Source of the DNA: Palleronia salina
GTDB lineage: Bacteria > Pseudomonadota > Alphaproteobacteria > Rhodobacterales > Rhodobacteraceae
Assembly: GCF_900141995.1 (NCBI RefSeq)
Contig: NZ_FQZA01000013.1
Coordinates: 1-64,000 of the forward strand
Direction: 5' to 3'
DNA: 64,000 nt
The stretch's first letter is position 1, and the number at the start of each line of letters is the position of its first letter. The notes under the pieces were generated by a model. The model saw nothing but the letters and a program-made list of their open reading frames with translations. It made no database searches and was not told the DNA's origin. This document shows positions 1-8,482 of the stretch, one piece after another. A program made the translations under genes and the position numbers.

Positions 1-247
1 TCATCTTGTCGAGGGTCAGGTCGGAGACAGCACGCCGGAGCCGCTGGTTCTCTGTCTCGAGCTCCTTGAGTCGCTTCAGCTGATCGCGGCTCATGCCGCC
101 ATACTGCCTGCGCCACCGGTAGTAGCTCTGCTGCGTGATGCCGACCTGGCGCACCGCATCACCGACCGACAGCCCTTGGCCTTGCAGCACCTCAACCTGC
201 CGCAGCTTCAGAACGATGTCTTCGGGCTTCTCTCGCTTCCCAGCCAT
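1..247 (-). CDS. IS3-family transposase OrfA (partial)
   Basis: The visible N-terminal 82 residues start with MAGKREKPEDIVLKLRQVE and contain a helix-turn-helix of the IS3 OrfA type (residues ~10-50, with SYYRWRRQYGG) followed by a leucine-zipper-like stretch (LKRLKELETENQRLRRAV). OrfA binds the IS ends and is fused by frameshifting to the DDE catalytic OrfB. The gene runs off the left edge, so OrfB and the other end of the element cannot be seen. The ATG at 247 lies after a GAGAGGACC stretch that can serve as ribosome binding site. The family is clear; the exact IS name is not. Confidence 0.88.
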   Translation of the reverse strand, partial: MAGKREKPEDIVLKLRQVEVLQGQGLSVGDAVRQVGITQQSYYRWRRQYGGMSRDQLKRLKELETENQRLRRAVSDLTLDKM

Positions 248-315
248 TCTCTGGTCCTCTCCATGACGGGATCATTCTATCCCAGTGGGCGGACCACTTC
301 AGAGGGGGCATTTCA
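1..315 (-). mobile_element. Left end of an IS3-family insertion sequence
   Basis: This is the OrfA start plus about 60 bp of terminal sequence. Reading outward on the minus strand, two positions begin with the TGA typical of IS3-family ends: TGAAGTGGTCC starting at 301 and TGAAATGCCCCC starting at 315. TGAAGTGGTCC resembles the ends of IS911-type elements. The other terminus is outside the window, so neither the inverted repeat nor a target duplication can be confirmed, and the boundary is uncertain by about 15 bp. Confidence 0.6.
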
Positions 316-580
316 CCCGACAAAGCTCACCTCCAATATTACACTTGTTGAAGCGTGGTCGGAGAGGTTCGAACTTGTCATGGTGTTTGACGTCGACACT
401 TACGGACCGGGGATTCCGAGGGAATTCGTCAACGAGGTTGCCGACTACTGCGCAAATCCTGTTTCTCGTCTCTTCCTCGACAGAGGCGCGACTATTACCA
501 CCATCTATCGAAATAATTACGGCATGGACATGTGGTCGAACTCGGTTGACGGCATGAAGTGTCCTCTGACAACAAAATGA
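316..580 (+). pseudogene. Possible 3' remnant of a gene cut by the IS
   Basis: An open frame runs from the IS end to a stop at 578-580 and reads like real protein (for example FDVDTYGPGIPREFVNEVAD and YRNNYGMDMWSNSVDGMK). It has no start of its own outside the IS. Base composition is clearly more AT-rich than the rest of the window. I infer the C-terminal part of a foreign gene whose 5' end was removed or displaced by the insertion. I do not recognise the family, and it could also be a chance frame. Confidence 0.35.
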
Positions 581-884
581 CGCGCTACCCGCCTGCGTCA
601 GCAGGCCGCTTTGTGCCAATATTTGTGCCAATACCTGTACCAAGCCTCATAGCGCAGATCATTAATTATCGTTATATTTCAGATACTTATGAGGCGTTGG
701 TGTAGGTTCTGGAGATTTCAAATCTCTCCGGCAGCACCATCGGATTACCGGAAACCCAGGTTAACAGCCTTCGTGACGGCGAGGACACGCAGCGGCGTTG
801 TCCTGAGCACGCGGTATTAACGTCCGGTCAGGGCGGTATTTTTCTTTCCAGCGTTAGTTTGTGCCGCTGCCGCCCGCGCGCCGC
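581..884. other. Gene-free stretch with tandem 12-mer and tRNA-like fragment
   Basis: No gene is visible here. The 12-mer TTTGTGCCAATA occurs twice back to back at 610-621 and 622-633. A low-GC segment at 655-700 precedes a tRNA-like 3' fragment at 705-739, annotated separately. From 740 to 884 I see nothing recognisable, and no clear terminator for the minus-strand transporter operon that ends at 885. Confidence 0.6.
705..739 (+). other. tRNA/tmRNA 3'-end-like fragment, possible attachment site
   Basis: The segment fits the 3' end of a tRNA or tmRNA: a T-arm with loop TTCAAAT, a 7-nt acceptor strand CGGCAGC, then ACCA with the CCA encoded. The base closing the T-loop is a T-C mismatch where functional tRNAs have G-C. 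No matching 5' acceptor strand (GCTGCCG) is found within the preceding 100 nt. It is therefore not an intact tRNA. Such 3' fragments are typically left where integrases insert elements into tRNA or tmRNA genes, which agrees with the foreign-looking DNA to its left. Confidence 0.4.
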
Positions 885-1880
885 TCAGGACGCCTTTTCC
901 ATCCGCGCCACCACTTCTTCCGCGCGGTGGCAGGCGACGCGGCCCGTGCCGAAGGGGCGCAGTTGCGGACGTTCCTCGCGGCAGCGATCCACCACGAAAG
1001 GGCAGCGCGGGTTGTACGCACAGCCGGGCGGCGGGTTGATCGGGTCGGGGATCTCGCCCTTCGGCGGATCGACCTCGCGCCCGAACCCGTCCAGCTGCGG
1101 CGCGGCCTCGAGCAGCATCTGCGTGTAAGGATGCGCGGGCCGCGCGTTCAGGTCCCCGGGGGCGGCTTCCTCGACAAGGCGTCCCAGGTATAGCACGCCC
1201 ACCGTGTCGGCCATGTGGCTGACCACCGTCAGGTCGTGGCTGATGAAAAGGTAGGTCAGCCCGTAATCGTCCTTCAGGTCCGACATCAGGTTCAGCACCT
1301 GCGCCTGAACGCTCACATCCAGCGCCGAGGTCGGCTCGTCGCAGACGATGAATTTCGGCTCGGACGCCAGCGCACGCGCGATGCAGATGCGCTGCCGCTG
1401 CCCGCCCGAGAACTCGTGCGGGAACTTTCCCGCGTCGTCGGCCGACAGGCCCACCTGTTTCAGAAGCCGCTCGGCCAGGCCTTGCGTCTTGCCGCCGCGC
1501 GCAGCCACCGGTTCGGCGATGATGTCGCGCACCTTCCAGCGGGGGTTCAGGCTGGCATAGGGATCCTGGAAGATCATCTGGATGTCGCTGCGGACCTTGT
1601 CGATCCGCGCGCGATCCGTCTCGGTATCCAGGTTCACGCCCTCGATCTCGACGGCGCCCTCGGACGGGTCCAGCAGGCCCACCAGCATCTTGCCGATGGT
1701 CGATTTGCCCGAGCCGCTTTCACCCACGAGCGCGTAGGTCGTGCCTTCTTCGATCTCGAAGGACACGTCGGACACGGCGACCAGCTTGCGCTTGGGCAGG
1801 CGTTCGATCACCCGGTTCAGCCAGGGTTTCGAGACGTCGAAACGGCGGGTCAGGTTCTTGACGGTGACAATGGCGGTCAT
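885..1880 (-). CDS. Oligopeptide/dipeptide ABC transporter ATP-binding protein (DppF/OppF type)
   Basis: This 331-residue protein is one of the two cytoplasmic ATPases that power a peptide/nickel-family importer. Walker A GESGSGKST lies at ~53-61, the Q-loop in IFQDP at ~104-108, the signature SGGQRQ at ~158-163, Walker B DEP at 181-183 and the switch His in FISHDL. The C-terminal oligopeptide domain carries Cys287, Cys293 and Cys300, the cysteine pattern linked to an Fe-S cluster in some OppD-type proteins. The ATG at 1880 overlaps the upstream TGA (ATGA), which fixes the start. It is the last gene of a minus-strand operon with permeases and binding proteins. The substrate is not determinable. 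Confidence 0.93.
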   Translation of the reverse strand: MTAIVTVKNLTRRFDVSKPWLNRVIERLPKRKLVAVSDVSFEIEEGTTYALVGESGSGKSTIGKMLVGLLDPSEGAVEIEGVNLDTETDRARIDKVRSDIQMIFQDPYASLNPRWKVRDIIAEPVAARGGKTQGLAERLLKQVGLSADDAGKFPHEFSGGQRQRICIARALASEPKFIVCDEPTSALDVSVQAQVLNLMSDLKDDYGLTYLFISHDLTVVSHMADTVGVLYLGRLVEEAAPGDLNARPAHPYTQMLLEAAPQLDGFGREVDPPKGEIPDPINPPPGCAYNPRCPFVVDRCREERPQLRPFGTGRVACHRAEEVVARMEKAS

Positions 1881-2866
1881 TCGGCGGCCTCGGATTCGGG
1901 GCTGTTGACGGGGTGCCAGCAGGCGGCCCGCCCGTTGCAGGCGGCCAGGGTCGGCGCCGGGTCGGCGCGGCAATCGTCCTGCGCCTTGGGGCAGCGCGGA
2001 TGGAAGGGGCAGCCGGGTGGAAGGTGGCCCAGCCGCGGCATGGAGCCGGGGATCTGGTGCAGCCGTGCGCGCCCCGCGCTGGCCGCGGGGGTCGAGCCCA
2101 TCAGGCCTTCCGTGTAGGGATGGCGGGGGCGGCCCAGCACCTCGGCCACGGGGCCCAGCTCGGCCAGGCGGCCGGCATAGACCACCGCGACCCGGTCGGC
2201 CGTTTCGGCGATCACGCCCATGTCGTGGGTAATCAGCATCACCGACGTGTCCCGCTCACGACAGAGCCGCCGCAGCAGCGCGATGATCTGCGCCTGCACG
2301 CTCACGTCCAGCGCGGTGGTCGGCTCGTCCGCGATGACCAGCGACGGCTCGGCACAAAGCGCAAGGGCGATGACCACCCGCTGGCGCATGCCGCCCGAGA
2401 ATTCGTGCGGATAGCTGTCGATGCGATCCGCCGCGCCGGGGATGCCGACCTCGTCCAGCGCTGCGATGGCGCGCTTGCGCGCCTCGGCCTGCGAGATGCC
2501 CAGGTGCTCGATCATCGTCTCCGAAAGCTGGTCGCCGATGGTCAGAAGCGGGTTCAGCGACGTCAGCGGATCCTGGAACACCATGCCGATCTCGGCCCCG
2601 CGCAGCTTGCGCATCCTGGCGTAGGGCAGGTTGTCGATCCGCTGGCCCTTCAGCAGGATCTCTCCGCCCGAGATATGGGCGGGCCGGTCCAGCAGGCCGA
2701 TCACGGCGTTGCCGGTCATGGACTTGCCGGCGCCGGATTCGCCCACCACGCCCAGGATCTCGCCCGGCGCGATGTCGAAGCTGACGCCGTCCACGGGCTT
2801 CAGCACCGCGTGGCGGGTGGGAATCTCGACCACCAGGTCGCGGACGGACAGGACGGCGTCGGTCAT
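1877..2866 (-). CDS. Oligopeptide/dipeptide ABC transporter ATP-binding protein (DppD/OppD type)
   Basis: This is the second ATPase of the importer, 329 residues. Walker A GESGAGKS is at ~42-49, followed by VFQDP, the signature SGGMRQR, Walker B IADEPTTALD and the ITHDMG switch. The C-terminal oligopeptide domain contains the CPFHPRCPKAQDDC cysteine cluster. It pairs with the DppF-like ATPase encoded next to it to form a heterodimer under the two permeases. Both ends are joined to neighbours by ATGA overlaps, giving secure translational coupling and start assignment. Confidence 0.93.
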   Translation of the reverse strand: MTDAVLSVRDLVVEIPTRHAVLKPVDGVSFDIAPGEILGVVGESGAGKSMTGNAVIGLLDRPAHISGGEILLKGQRIDNLPYARMRKLRGAEIGMVFQDPLTSLNPLLTIGDQLSETMIEHLGISQAEARKRAIAALDEVGIPGAADRIDSYPHEFSGGMRQRVVIALALCAEPSLVIADEPTTALDVSVQAQIIALLRRLCRERDTSVMLITHDMGVIAETADRVAVVYAGRLAELGPVAEVLGRPRHPYTEGLMGSTPAASAGRARLHQIPGSMPRLGHLPPGCPFHPRCPKAQDDCRADPAPTLAACNGRAACWHPVNSPESEAAE

Positions 2867-3840
2867 TTCAGCCTCGGGTTCAGGGCGTCGCGCAGCCAGT
2901 CGCCCAGCAGGTTCACGGACAGTGCCAGGGCCAGCAGCGTCAGGGCGGGGAAGAACAGGATCCACCACTCGCCCGAGAACAGGAAACCCTGGCCGATGCG
3001 GATGAGCGTGCCCAGCGACGGCTGCGTCGGCGGCGCGCCCACGCCCAGGAAACTCAGCGTCGCCTCGGCGATGATGGCGAGCGCCAGGCTGATGGTGGCG
3101 ATCACCAGAACCGGGCTCAGCACGTTGGGCAGGATGTGGCGCAGCATGATGGCGGGGCCCTTGCGCCCGATCAGCCGCGCCGCCTGGACGTATTCGCGCC
3201 CTGCCTGCACCAGCGTGGCGCCCCGCACCACCCGCGCGAACTGCACCCAGTCCGACAGGCCGATCGCAAGGATCAGCACCCAGATCGCCATCTGGTCACG
3301 GTATCCCACCGGGGTCACGCCCTTGGCGATCCCGAAGATCAGCATGGCCACCAGGATCGACGGGAAGGTCAGCTGGATGTCGGCGATGCGCATGATGATC
3401 GTGTCGACCCAGCCCCCGACATATCCCGCGATAAGCCCGAGCGTCACGCCCAGCACCATCGCGAACAGCACCGCCGAGACGCCGACGAACAGCGAGATGC
3501 GCAGCCCGTAGAGGATCGTCGAGAAGACGTCGCGCCCCTGGTCGTCGGTGCCCAGCAGGAATGTCTCGTTGGTGAAGGCGTTGGGCGTGCCGGGCGGGGT
3601 GAACCCGTTCATCAGGTTCAGCGCGCCGGGATCGAACGGATCCACCGGCGCGATGAGCGGCGCGAAGATCGCGGCCAGCACGATCAGCAACGCGACGGCG
3701 CTGGCGATGATCGCCACCGGCGAATGGCGGAACTTCCAGGCGAAGTCCGACTCCCACGCCCGGCCGAAGCGCGATCTGGGGGTCGGCTTCTCGGCGCTGG
3801 CATCGGTGTGGCGGCTGGCGCCCTGGCTCGCGTCGCTCAT
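2863..3840 (-). CDS. Peptide ABC transporter permease (DppC type)
   Basis: This 325-residue inner-membrane subunit has a cytoplasmic N-terminal tail (~40 residues, charged), a first membrane helix at ~43-65, and then the DppC-type periplasmic segment with GTDDQGRDVFS. The binding-protein-dependent permease domain has about five further helices. The EAA coupling motif is in YVQAARLIGRKGPAIMLRH (~218-236). It forms the transmembrane pore with the neighbouring DppB-like protein. The start ATG is 1 bp beyond the end of the upstream permease gene. Family is certain, substrate is not. Confidence 0.93.
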   Translation of the reverse strand: MSDASQGASRHTDASAEKPTPRSRFGRAWESDFAWKFRHSPVAIIASAVALLIVLAAIFAPLIAPVDPFDPGALNLMNGFTPPGTPNAFTNETFLLGTDDQGRDVFSTILYGLRISLFVGVSAVLFAMVLGVTLGLIAGYVGGWVDTIIMRIADIQLTFPSILVAMLIFGIAKGVTPVGYRDQMAIWVLILAIGLSDWVQFARVVRGATLVQAGREYVQAARLIGRKGPAIMLRHILPNVLSPVLVIATISLALAIIAEATLSFLGVGAPPTQPSLGTLIRIGQGFLFSGEWWILFFPALTLLALALSVNLLGDWLRDALNPRLK

Positions 3841-3841
3841 G

Positions 3842-4822
3842 TCAGTGTCCCTTGCCGCGGCCCGCCCGCAGGCGCGGGTCGATGGCGAAATAAAGAAGAT
3901 CCACGATCAGGTTGATGCCCACGAACATGACCGAGATCAGCATGAGGTAGGCGGCCATGACCGGGATATCGACGAACTGGATGGCGTTGATGAACAGAAG
4001 GCCCACGCCCGGCCACTGGAACACCGTCTCGGTGATGATGGCGAAGGCGATGATCGCGCCCAGCTGCAGGCCCGTGACGGTGATGACCGGCACCAGCGTG
4101 TTCTTCAGCGCGTGGCGGAAGTTGACGGCGCGCTCGCGCAGCCCGCGGGCCCGGGCGAACCGGATGTAGTCCTGGCGCAGCACCTCCAGCATTTCCGACC
4201 GCACCAGCCGCATGATCAGCGTCATCTGGTACAGCCCCAGCGTGATCGCCGGCAGGATCAGCGCCTTCAGCCCCGAAGACGTCAGGAAGCCCGTGGACCA
4301 GCCGCCCACCTGCACCACCTCGCCCCGCCCGAAGGATGGCAGCCACGAAAGCTCGACCGCGAAGACCCAGATCAGCAGGATGCCGATCAGGAAGGTCGGC
4401 AGCGACACCCCGATCAGCGAGATCGACATGATCAGGTTCGAGGCCACGCCGTCGCGCCGGATGGCGGTGAAGACCCCCAGGCCGATGCCCAGCGCCATGG
4501 CGAAGAGCGCCGAGACCGCCGCCAGCTCCAGCGTCGCTGGCGCGCGTTCCAGCAGGATCTCGGATACCGGGCGGCCCTGCCGGTAGGACACGCCGAAATT
4601 GCCCTGCGCGGCGTTCTGCAGGAAATTCCAGTACTGCACGACGAAGGGCTGATCGAGCCCAAGCTGCTGGCGCAGCCGCTCGATATCGGCCTGGGTGCGT
4701 TCCTGCCCCAGCATGTTGTCGATGGGGTCGCCCACGAAGGTGAACATGGAAAACGCCACCAGCCCCACCACCAGCAGGACGATGATCGACTGGAACACCC
4801 GGCGCAGCACGAAAGCCAGCAT
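3842..4822 (-). CDS. Peptide ABC transporter permease (DppB type)
   Basis: This 326-residue integral membrane protein has an N-terminal helix (LAFVLRRVFQSIIVLLVVGL) that begins almost at residue 1, as is usual for DppB/OppB. The TPD N-terminal region is followed by a permease domain of about five helices. The EAA motif lies in YIRFARARGLRERAVNFRH. It is the partner of the DppC-like permease downstream. Between this gene and the upstream binding-protein gene lies a dispersed palindromic repeat (4872-4919) that may reduce read-through into the permeases. Confidence 0.93.
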   Translation of the reverse strand: MLAFVLRRVFQSIIVLLVVGLVAFSMFTFVGDPIDNMLGQERTQADIERLRQQLGLDQPFVVQYWNFLQNAAQGNFGVSYRQGRPVSEILLERAPATLELAAVSALFAMALGIGLGVFTAIRRDGVASNLIMSISLIGVSLPTFLIGILLIWVFAVELSWLPSFGRGEVVQVGGWSTGFLTSSGLKALILPAITLGLYQMTLIMRLVRSEMLEVLRQDYIRFARARGLRERAVNFRHALKNTLVPVITVTGLQLGAIIAFAIITETVFQWPGVGLLFINAIQFVDIPVMAAYLMLISVMFVGINLIVDLLYFAIDPRLRAGRGKGH

Positions 4823-4871
4823 CTCAGGCGGCCCCCGCCATCGGCGTGATCGTCGGGAAAATCGGCATCGG

Positions 4872-4919
4872 CTTCATCTTTCCAGAAATACCTCCGGGGG
4901 TCCGGGGGCTGGCCCCCGG
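4872..4919 (-). repeat. Dispersed palindromic repeat, copy 1
   Basis: Copy 1 of a sequence family with core AAATACCTCCGGGGG preceded by CATCTTTCC. A GC hairpin (CCGGGGGC at 4902-4909 and GCCCCCGG at 4912-4919) sits 5 bp downstream of the binding-protein stop codon. Related copies are at 47134, 49060 and 51639. On the gene strand the hairpin comes first, so it may act as terminator or mRNA stabiliser for the binding-protein gene. Confidence 0.75.
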
Positions 4920-4924
4920 CCGTT

Positions 4925-6481
4925 TCAGTTCACGCGCACCCAGCGCAGGATGAAGAAATCGTCGGGCCGCTGGACCAGCTCGATGCTCTCGCGCGCGCCC
5001 CAGACCAGCGGCTGCACGTAGAGCGGCACGTAGGCCACTTCGTCCTGGATGATCGCGGCGGCCTCGTCCAGCAGCTCCTGGCGGCGGGTGTCGTCGATCT
5101 CGGACTGGATCATCGGCAGGATCTCGTCGATCCGGTCGTTCGAGAAGCCGCCGAAGTTCCAGGTGCCCAGGTTGCCCTCGGGCGTGGCGACCAGGAACCG
5201 GATCGGGTGCTCGGCGTCGAAGGTGCCGGGCGACCAGCCCAGCAGGAACATGTCGAACGCGTCGTCGCGCAGCTCGGGCCAGTAGTTGCGCACCGGCATG
5301 GTTTCCAGCTCGGCCTCGAGTCCGACCTGCGCCAGCATCGACACGATGGCCTGGCAGACGGCTTCGTCGTTCAGGTAGCGGTCGTTGGGGCATTTCAGGC
5401 CGAACGAGAACCCGTCGCCGTAGCCGGCCTCGTCCAGCAGGGCGCGGGCTGACTCGACATCCTGGGTGACGCCTTCGGCGTTCGGCTCGGAAAAGCCGCG
5501 CATGGCGGGGCTGACCAGCTGGCTGGCCGGTTCGGCATTGCCGCGCATGATCGTCTGCAGGATCGCGGGGACGGAGATCGCCTGCGCCACCGCGCGGCGC
5601 ACGCGCACGTCCTGGAACGGGTTCGGCGCACCGGCATCGGCGCCGAATTTCAGCTGCGCGTGGTCGTGGCCCACGCCCAGCATGATGACGCGCGCCTCGA
5701 TCCCCTTGATGACCTTCACGCCCTCGCGGGCGTCCAGCCGCTCGGCGTCCTGGATGGGCACGGGGTTGATCATGTCCACGTCCCCCGAGATCAGCGCGGC
5801 CACGGCCGTCGCCGGGTTCTGGATCGGGGTGAAGATCGCCTCGGTGATGTTGTGCTCGGCCTCGCCCCACCAATCGTCGAAAGGCGCCAGCGTGGTCTCC
5901 AGACCCGGCTCGCGCCCGGTCACCCTGAAGGCGCCCGTGCCGTTGGCGTTCAGCGTCGCGTGGTTTCCCTGCTCCTTGTCGGGGCGGGCGGTGTTGTTCT
6001 CCTCGGCCCAGCCACTGTCCATCATCATCCAGTTTGCGATGCTGTCGGGAAAGATCGGGTTGGGCGCCGAGGTGAAGATGTCGACGGTGTACTGGTCCAC
6101 CTTCTCGACGCGCGAGACGGGGGCGAACCACGACGACACGTCGGATTGCTCGGACGATGCACGCTCGTAGCTGAAGATCACGTCGTCGGCGTCGAAGGTC
6201 GCGCCGTCGTGGAACGTGACGCCCTCGCGCAGGGTGAACCGCCAGCCTTCGCCATCGCCGATGGGCTCCCATCCGGTGGCGAGCGCGGGTTCGATCGTCA
6301 TGTCCTGCCCGCGCCGGACGAGGCCCTCGTAGACATTGTTCAGGAAGCCCAGCACGGGCGTCGAGCTGACCGCGTGCGGGTCGAGCGTCTGCGGGTCGGT
6401 CTGCCCCGCCCAGCGGAAGGTCTCGGCCGCGGCGGGCGCGCCGAGCGCGAGGGCGGTGAGGGTCATCGTTAGGAATCGCAT
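4925..6481 (-). CDS. ABC transporter substrate-binding protein, family 5 (peptide/nickel)
   Basis: This 518-residue periplasmic binding protein has a signal peptide (MRFLTMTLTALALGAPAAAE, cleavage near residue 20) and SBP_bac_5 hallmarks such as TLDPHA, EGVTFHDGATFDADDV and QNPATAVAALISGDVDM. I chose the ATG at 6481 because AAAGG sits about 9 nt upstream. An in-frame ATG at 6499 has no such site. It delivers substrate to the DppBC-type permeases encoded downstream. It is clearly paralogous to the next protein upstream (shared phrases around DPHA, WAE and the DVRVR segment), so one permease set may serve two binding proteins. Confidence 0.92.
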   Translation of the reverse strand: MRFLTMTLTALALGAPAAAETFRWAGQTDPQTLDPHAVSSTPVLGFLNNVYEGLVRRGQDMTIEPALATGWEPIGDGEGWRFTLREGVTFHDGATFDADDVIFSYERASSEQSDVSSWFAPVSRVEKVDQYTVDIFTSAPNPIFPDSIANWMMMDSGWAEENNTARPDKEQGNHATLNANGTGAFRVTGREPGLETTLAPFDDWWGEAEHNITEAIFTPIQNPATAVAALISGDVDMINPVPIQDAERLDAREGVKVIKGIEARVIMLGVGHDHAQLKFGADAGAPNPFQDVRVRRAVAQAISVPAILQTIMRGNAEPASQLVSPAMRGFSEPNAEGVTQDVESARALLDEAGYGDGFSFGLKCPNDRYLNDEAVCQAIVSMLAQVGLEAELETMPVRNYWPELRDDAFDMFLLGWSPGTFDAEHPIRFLVATPEGNLGTWNFGGFSNDRIDEILPMIQSEIDDTRRQELLDEAAAIIQDEVAYVPLYVQPLVWGARESIELVQRPDDFFILRWVRVN

Positions 6482-6607
6482 GGCGGCAGCCTTTCGCATG
6501 GGGAACGGACGCGGTCGAGGGTAACGCCTTTGGCCAATCTGTCACGCATCTTGCGTCTACGCGTGTCGGGGCCCGGCCGTCGCATCGGCGCGAAACGCGC
6601 CCGATGG

Positions 6608-6644
6608 AAAAACGCGGGGGCGGCCGATCGTGGCGGCCGCCCCC
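6608..6644 (-). terminator. Rho-independent terminator after the second binding-protein gene
   Basis: A perfect 10-bp GC stem (6616-6625 with 6635-6644) and 9-nt loop are followed on the minus strand by GCG and five T. It lies 23 bp downstream of the stop at 6667. It separates that binding-protein gene from the transporter operon that follows. Confidence 0.8.
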
Positions 6645-6666
6645 GGAACTTCAGTCCCCGAGGGGA

Positions 6667-8250
6667 TCAGTTCATGCTGAAGTACTTGAACTTCGGCTGG
6701 TCTTCCGGCTGGACTTCGGTGTCGACCGAACCCGACAGACCCCAGTTCAGCACCTGGTGGTGGACCGGCAGGTACAGCGTTTCCGACTGCACGGTGTCCC
6801 AGATCTCGGCGATGGTCGCGTTGCGCGCGTCCAGGTCGGTGGTCGAGGCCAGGCTCACGATCTTCTCGTCAAGCTCGGGGTTGGAATAGCCGGTGGCGTT
6901 CCAGGACCCCAGCTCGTCGCCACGGGTGTGCACGAGGAAGTTGAAGACGTATTCCGAATCGAAGGTCGGAACGCCCCAGCCCAGCATGTAGAAATCCGTG
7001 GTCCCGTTCGAGATCAGCGGGAAGTGCTGCGCCTTGGGCTTGCTGTCCAGGTTCACGGTGATGCCGGCCTGGGCCATCATGCCCACGACCGCCTGGCAGA
7101 TCGCTTCGTCGTTGATGTAGCGGTCGTTGGGGCAGTCCAGCTGGATCGAGAACCCGTCGGGATAGCCCGCGTCGGCCAGCAGTTGCTTGGCGGCTTCCAT
7201 GTCGCCTTCCGGCACGGCGTCCAGCTCTTCGGTCCAGCCGTTCACGAAGGGCGGCATGATGACGCCGGTGGGCTGGCTCTGGCCGCGCATGACGACCTGC
7301 TGGATGGCGTCGCGGTTGATCGCCATGTTCATGGCTTCACGCACGCGCACGTCCGACAGCGGGTTCGCGCCCTCGACATCGTCGTTCTCGATGTCGTCGG
7401 CGCCCACGTTCATGCCGAAGAAGATCGTCCGGTTCTGCGGCGCGTTCTTCACCTGCAGGCCGTCCGAGCTGTCCACGCGCTCGAGGTCCTGGACGGGCAC
7501 GTCCTGGATGAAGTCGACTTCACCCGACAGCAGGGCGGCCACGCGGGTGGCGGCGTTCTGGATCGGGGTGAACTCGATCCGGGTCACGTCCATGGGGAAT
7601 TCGTCCATGCCCCAGTAGTCCTCGTTCTGGACCAGCACGGTGCGGACGTCCGCCTCGCGGCTTTCCAGCATGTACGGGCCGGTGCCGTTGGCATTCGCCG
7701 CGGCAAAGGTGGTCTCGCCGCCTTCGTAGTCCTGCACGTCCACGGCGCCGTTGGCCTCGGCCCAGCCCTTGTCCATCATGAACAGGTTGGTGAGGTTGGA
7801 CGGCAGGATCGGGTTCGGACCGTCGGTCACGAATTCCACGGTGTTGCCTTCGCCGGCGCGCACTTCGACGATCGAGTTCAGCAGCTCCTTCATGTCGCTG
7901 TCGGGCGACTTGGCGCGCTCGATCGAGAAGATCACGTCCTCGGCGTCGAAGGTCTCGCCGCCGTGGAAGGTTACGCCTTCGCGCAGGGTGAAGATCCAGA
8001 CATTGGGATCGTCTTCGCTCACGGCCCAGTCGGTGGCCAGCGCGCCTTCCAACTCGCCCGCGGTGTCGCGCAGCAGCAGCGGCTCGTAGATCTGGTGGGC
8101 CAGCGTGTGGGTCGGGCCCTCGTTCTGGGCGTGCGGATCCAGCGTCAGGCTGTCGCCCGCGCGCGCCCAGCGCAGCGTTTCGGCCGAGGCGGCGCCGGCA
8201 AGAATGCCCAGCGCAGTCGTGGCCAGCAAAGCGGTTTTGGTGAGTTTCAC
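6667..8250 (-). CDS. ABC transporter substrate-binding protein, family 5 (second copy)
   Basis: This 527-residue periplasmic SBP_bac_5 protein starts at a GTG (8250) with a strong GGGAGACC ribosome binding site about 9 nt upstream. The signal peptide ends at GAASA-ET (~residue 25). Motifs TLDPHAQNEG, GVTFHGGETFDAEDV and QNAATRVAALLSGEVDF match the family. It is a diverged tandem paralogue of the 518-residue protein next door. The terminator between them suggests separate expression, so the cell could change transporter specificity by changing the binding protein. The next gene, toward 8483, is transcribed in the opposite direction. Confidence 0.92.
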   Translation of the reverse strand: MKLTKTALLATTALGILAGAASAETLRWARAGDSLTLDPHAQNEGPTHTLAHQIYEPLLLRDTAGELEGALATDWAVSEDDPNVWIFTLREGVTFHGGETFDAEDVIFSIERAKSPDSDMKELLNSIVEVRAGEGNTVEFVTDGPNPILPSNLTNLFMMDKGWAEANGAVDVQDYEGGETTFAAANANGTGPYMLESREADVRTVLVQNEDYWGMDEFPMDVTRIEFTPIQNAATRVAALLSGEVDFIQDVPVQDLERVDSSDGLQVKNAPQNRTIFFGMNVGADDIENDDVEGANPLSDVRVREAMNMAINRDAIQQVVMRGQSQPTGVIMPPFVNGWTEELDAVPEGDMEAAKQLLADAGYPDGFSIQLDCPNDRYINDEAICQAVVGMMAQAGITVNLDSKPKAQHFPLISNGTTDFYMLGWGVPTFDSEYVFNFLVHTRGDELGSWNATGYSNPELDEKIVSLASTTDLDARNATIAEIWDTVQSETLYLPVHHQVLNWGLSGSVDTEVQPEDQPKFKYFSMN

Positions 8251-8291
8251 TTGAGGTCTCCCTGGTTTGTTTTCCGGGGAAGGTAATCGGC

Positions 8292-8320
8292 GCGTGGCGC
8301 GAATGGCAAGCCTGCCACGC
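8292..8320. promoter_or_regulatory. Nested inverted repeat in divergent promoter region
   Basis: The 232-bp region between the two divergent binding-protein genes (8250 and 8483) contains GCGTGGC (8292-8298) and GCCACGC (8314-8320) as outer arms. TGGCA (8304-8308) and TGCCA (8313-8317) form a second, overlapping inverted repeat. It may be an operator shared by the two promoters or a leader hairpin. No regulator gene is adjacent, so this is only a positional suggestion. Confidence 0.3.
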
Positions 8321-8482
8321 TTCACGTTGCGGCAACCGGCGGTCGGGCCGCGCCGCGTCGATGAAATCCCGCGCGCCCTGCGCCCTGCGCGGGCAAGGCG
8401 CGTCCCGTGTCGGGCTTTGGCGTTGCATATCCCGCGCGCCTGTCGAAAAGTCCGCCCCGGGACAAACACCGGGGAGACGAAG

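Noticed and set aside
705-739. An intact tRNA gene
   Set aside because: No 5' acceptor strand, D-arm or anticodon arm can be found upstream, and the T-stem has a mismatch at the loop-closing pair. Only a 3' fragment is supported.
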